Position numbers and translations under genes: made by a program | The notes under the pieces: generated by a model | What the model was told of the DNA's origin: nothing | The model's database searches: none | The model's input: the letters and a program-made list of their open reading frames with translations, nothing else | Shown here: in pieces, positions 63,601 through 64,000 of the stretch | How positions within the stretch are numbered: position 1 is the first letter of the stretch | Layout of the letters: each line of letters opens with the position of its first letter | From: G963422595 sp963422595 | GTDB taxonomy: Bacteria; Pseudomonadota; Gammaproteobacteria; UBA4575 | Direction: 5' to 3' | DNA: 64,000 bases | Assembly: GCA_963422595.1 (NCBI GenBank) | Contig: OY730298.1 | Span: forward strand, 558,001 to 622,000

Positions 63601-64000
63601 TTAACTACGCTGCCAAGCGTGGTATTTTTGTATCCAATATAATAGTTTTTCAGGCGCGTGCGTTTTTTTCCACGCCGCCGCCGCATACTTGTTTGCCTCG
63701 GCCAAAGTTGGATAAATATGGATGGTGCCAAGTATCTTATTTAAGCCTAGTCCATGTTTCATCGCCGCAATATACTCTGTAATCAGCTCTCCTGCATGAC
63801 TGCCTGCAATGGTTACGCCAAGTATTTTATCTTTTCCTGCGGGTGTGATAATCTTTACTATGCCACTTGCACGTGCGTCAATTATGGCGCGATCCAGATC
63901 AGAGACGTCATATCGCGTCACTTCAAACTCAATGTTTTGTGTGCGTGCGTCCTGCTCGTTCAAGCCCACTCGCGCCACTTCCGGATCAGTAAAAGTGCAC
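63601..64000 (-). CDS. Pyridine nucleotide-disulfide oxidoreductase, C-terminal part
   Basis: Partial gene running off the window; the frame stays open to 64000 (reading CTFTDPEVARVGLNEQDAR). The dimerisation domain includes GVTIAGSHAGELITEYIAAM and the end IHIYPTLAEANKYAAAAW, with the conserved catalytic His of the HxxPTxxE motif. Relatives include dihydrolipoamide dehydrogenase and mercuric reductase, and FAD enzymes that sit before arsS. The stop is 35 bp upstream of the arsS start. Confidence 0.9.
   Translation of the reverse strand, partial: CTFTDPEVARVGLNEQDARTQNIEFEVTRYDVSDLDRAIIDARASGIVKIITPAGKDKILGVTIAGSHAGELITEYIAAMKHGLGLNKILGTIHIYPTLAEANKYAAAAWKKTHAPEKLLYWIQKYHAWQRS

Overview
The window reads as chromosomal DNA of a gammaproteobacterium of roughly even base composition. 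The housekeeping order supports this: cca/uppP/midA/folK/folB/rpmB/rpmG, glyQ-glyS-gmhB-plsC (the order found near the origin in Pseudomonas), glnA-ntrB-ntrC, and gpsA-secB-grxC-rhodanese-ArsR. No rRNA, phage structural gene, CRISPR array or complete insertion sequence was seen. Genus cannot be named from the sequence alone.

Layout. 0-5.3 kb: tRNA end repair, envelope lipid recycling, folate synthesis and two ribosomal proteins. 5.3-6.4 kb: non-coding, with a short direct repeat and three tandem copies of a 180-bp unit. 6.4-17.0 kb: a nine-gene minus-strand operon with no name I recognise. It encodes two outer-membrane-type lipoproteins, a membrane-anchored TPR protein, an FHA-like/TM/five-PEGA/FGE-fold protein, a small exported protein, a MotA/TolQ/ExbB-type proton channel, an actin-fold-like protein with an FHA-like tail, and two von Willebrand A (VWA) proteins whose N-terminal membrane helices resemble ExbD/TolR. 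I read it as a trans-envelope machine driven by proton-motive force, and it is the best candidate here for an undescribed system. 17-26.4 kb: sterol-desaturase-family enzyme, tRNA-Thr, Fur-family regulator, thiO with tRNA-Gly, thiS, thiG, trmB, a SulP transporter, a FIST sensor protein and an aldo/keto reductase.

26.4-28.6 kb: a small accessory island (PIN-domain remnant, three-Cys-motif protein, TcmP partner). 29.3-38.5 kb: plsC, gmhB, glyS, glyQ and the nitrogen regulon glnA-ntrB-ntrC, with a recognisable sigma-54 promoter and two NtrC boxes before glnA. 38.7-48.0 kb: a tightly coupled four-gene restriction operon (beta-class DNA methyltransferase, PHP/SMC-like TrlF ATPase, AlbA/Schlafen-type ATP-binding protein, DEAH helicase-nuclease). 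The methyltransferase gene holds a run of 29 cytosines and is probably phase variable. 48-52 kb: pyrD-like gene, trmL, gpsA, secB, grxC, membrane rhodanese and an ArsR regulator of the persulfide-sensing (YgaV/BigR) type.

52.2-54.7 kb: a divergent senB/senA pair for selenoneine synthesis. 54.9-57.9 kb: a DjlA-like co-chaperone and a second proton-motor pair (MotA-like plus MotB/OmpA-like). 58.4-62.6 kb: an RND efflux pump and its adaptor. 62.6-64 kb: an ArsS-like radical SAM protein and the C-terminal part of a flavin disulfide reductase running off the window. Degenerate repeats with terminal inverted repeats are scattered from 53 to 58.5 kb.
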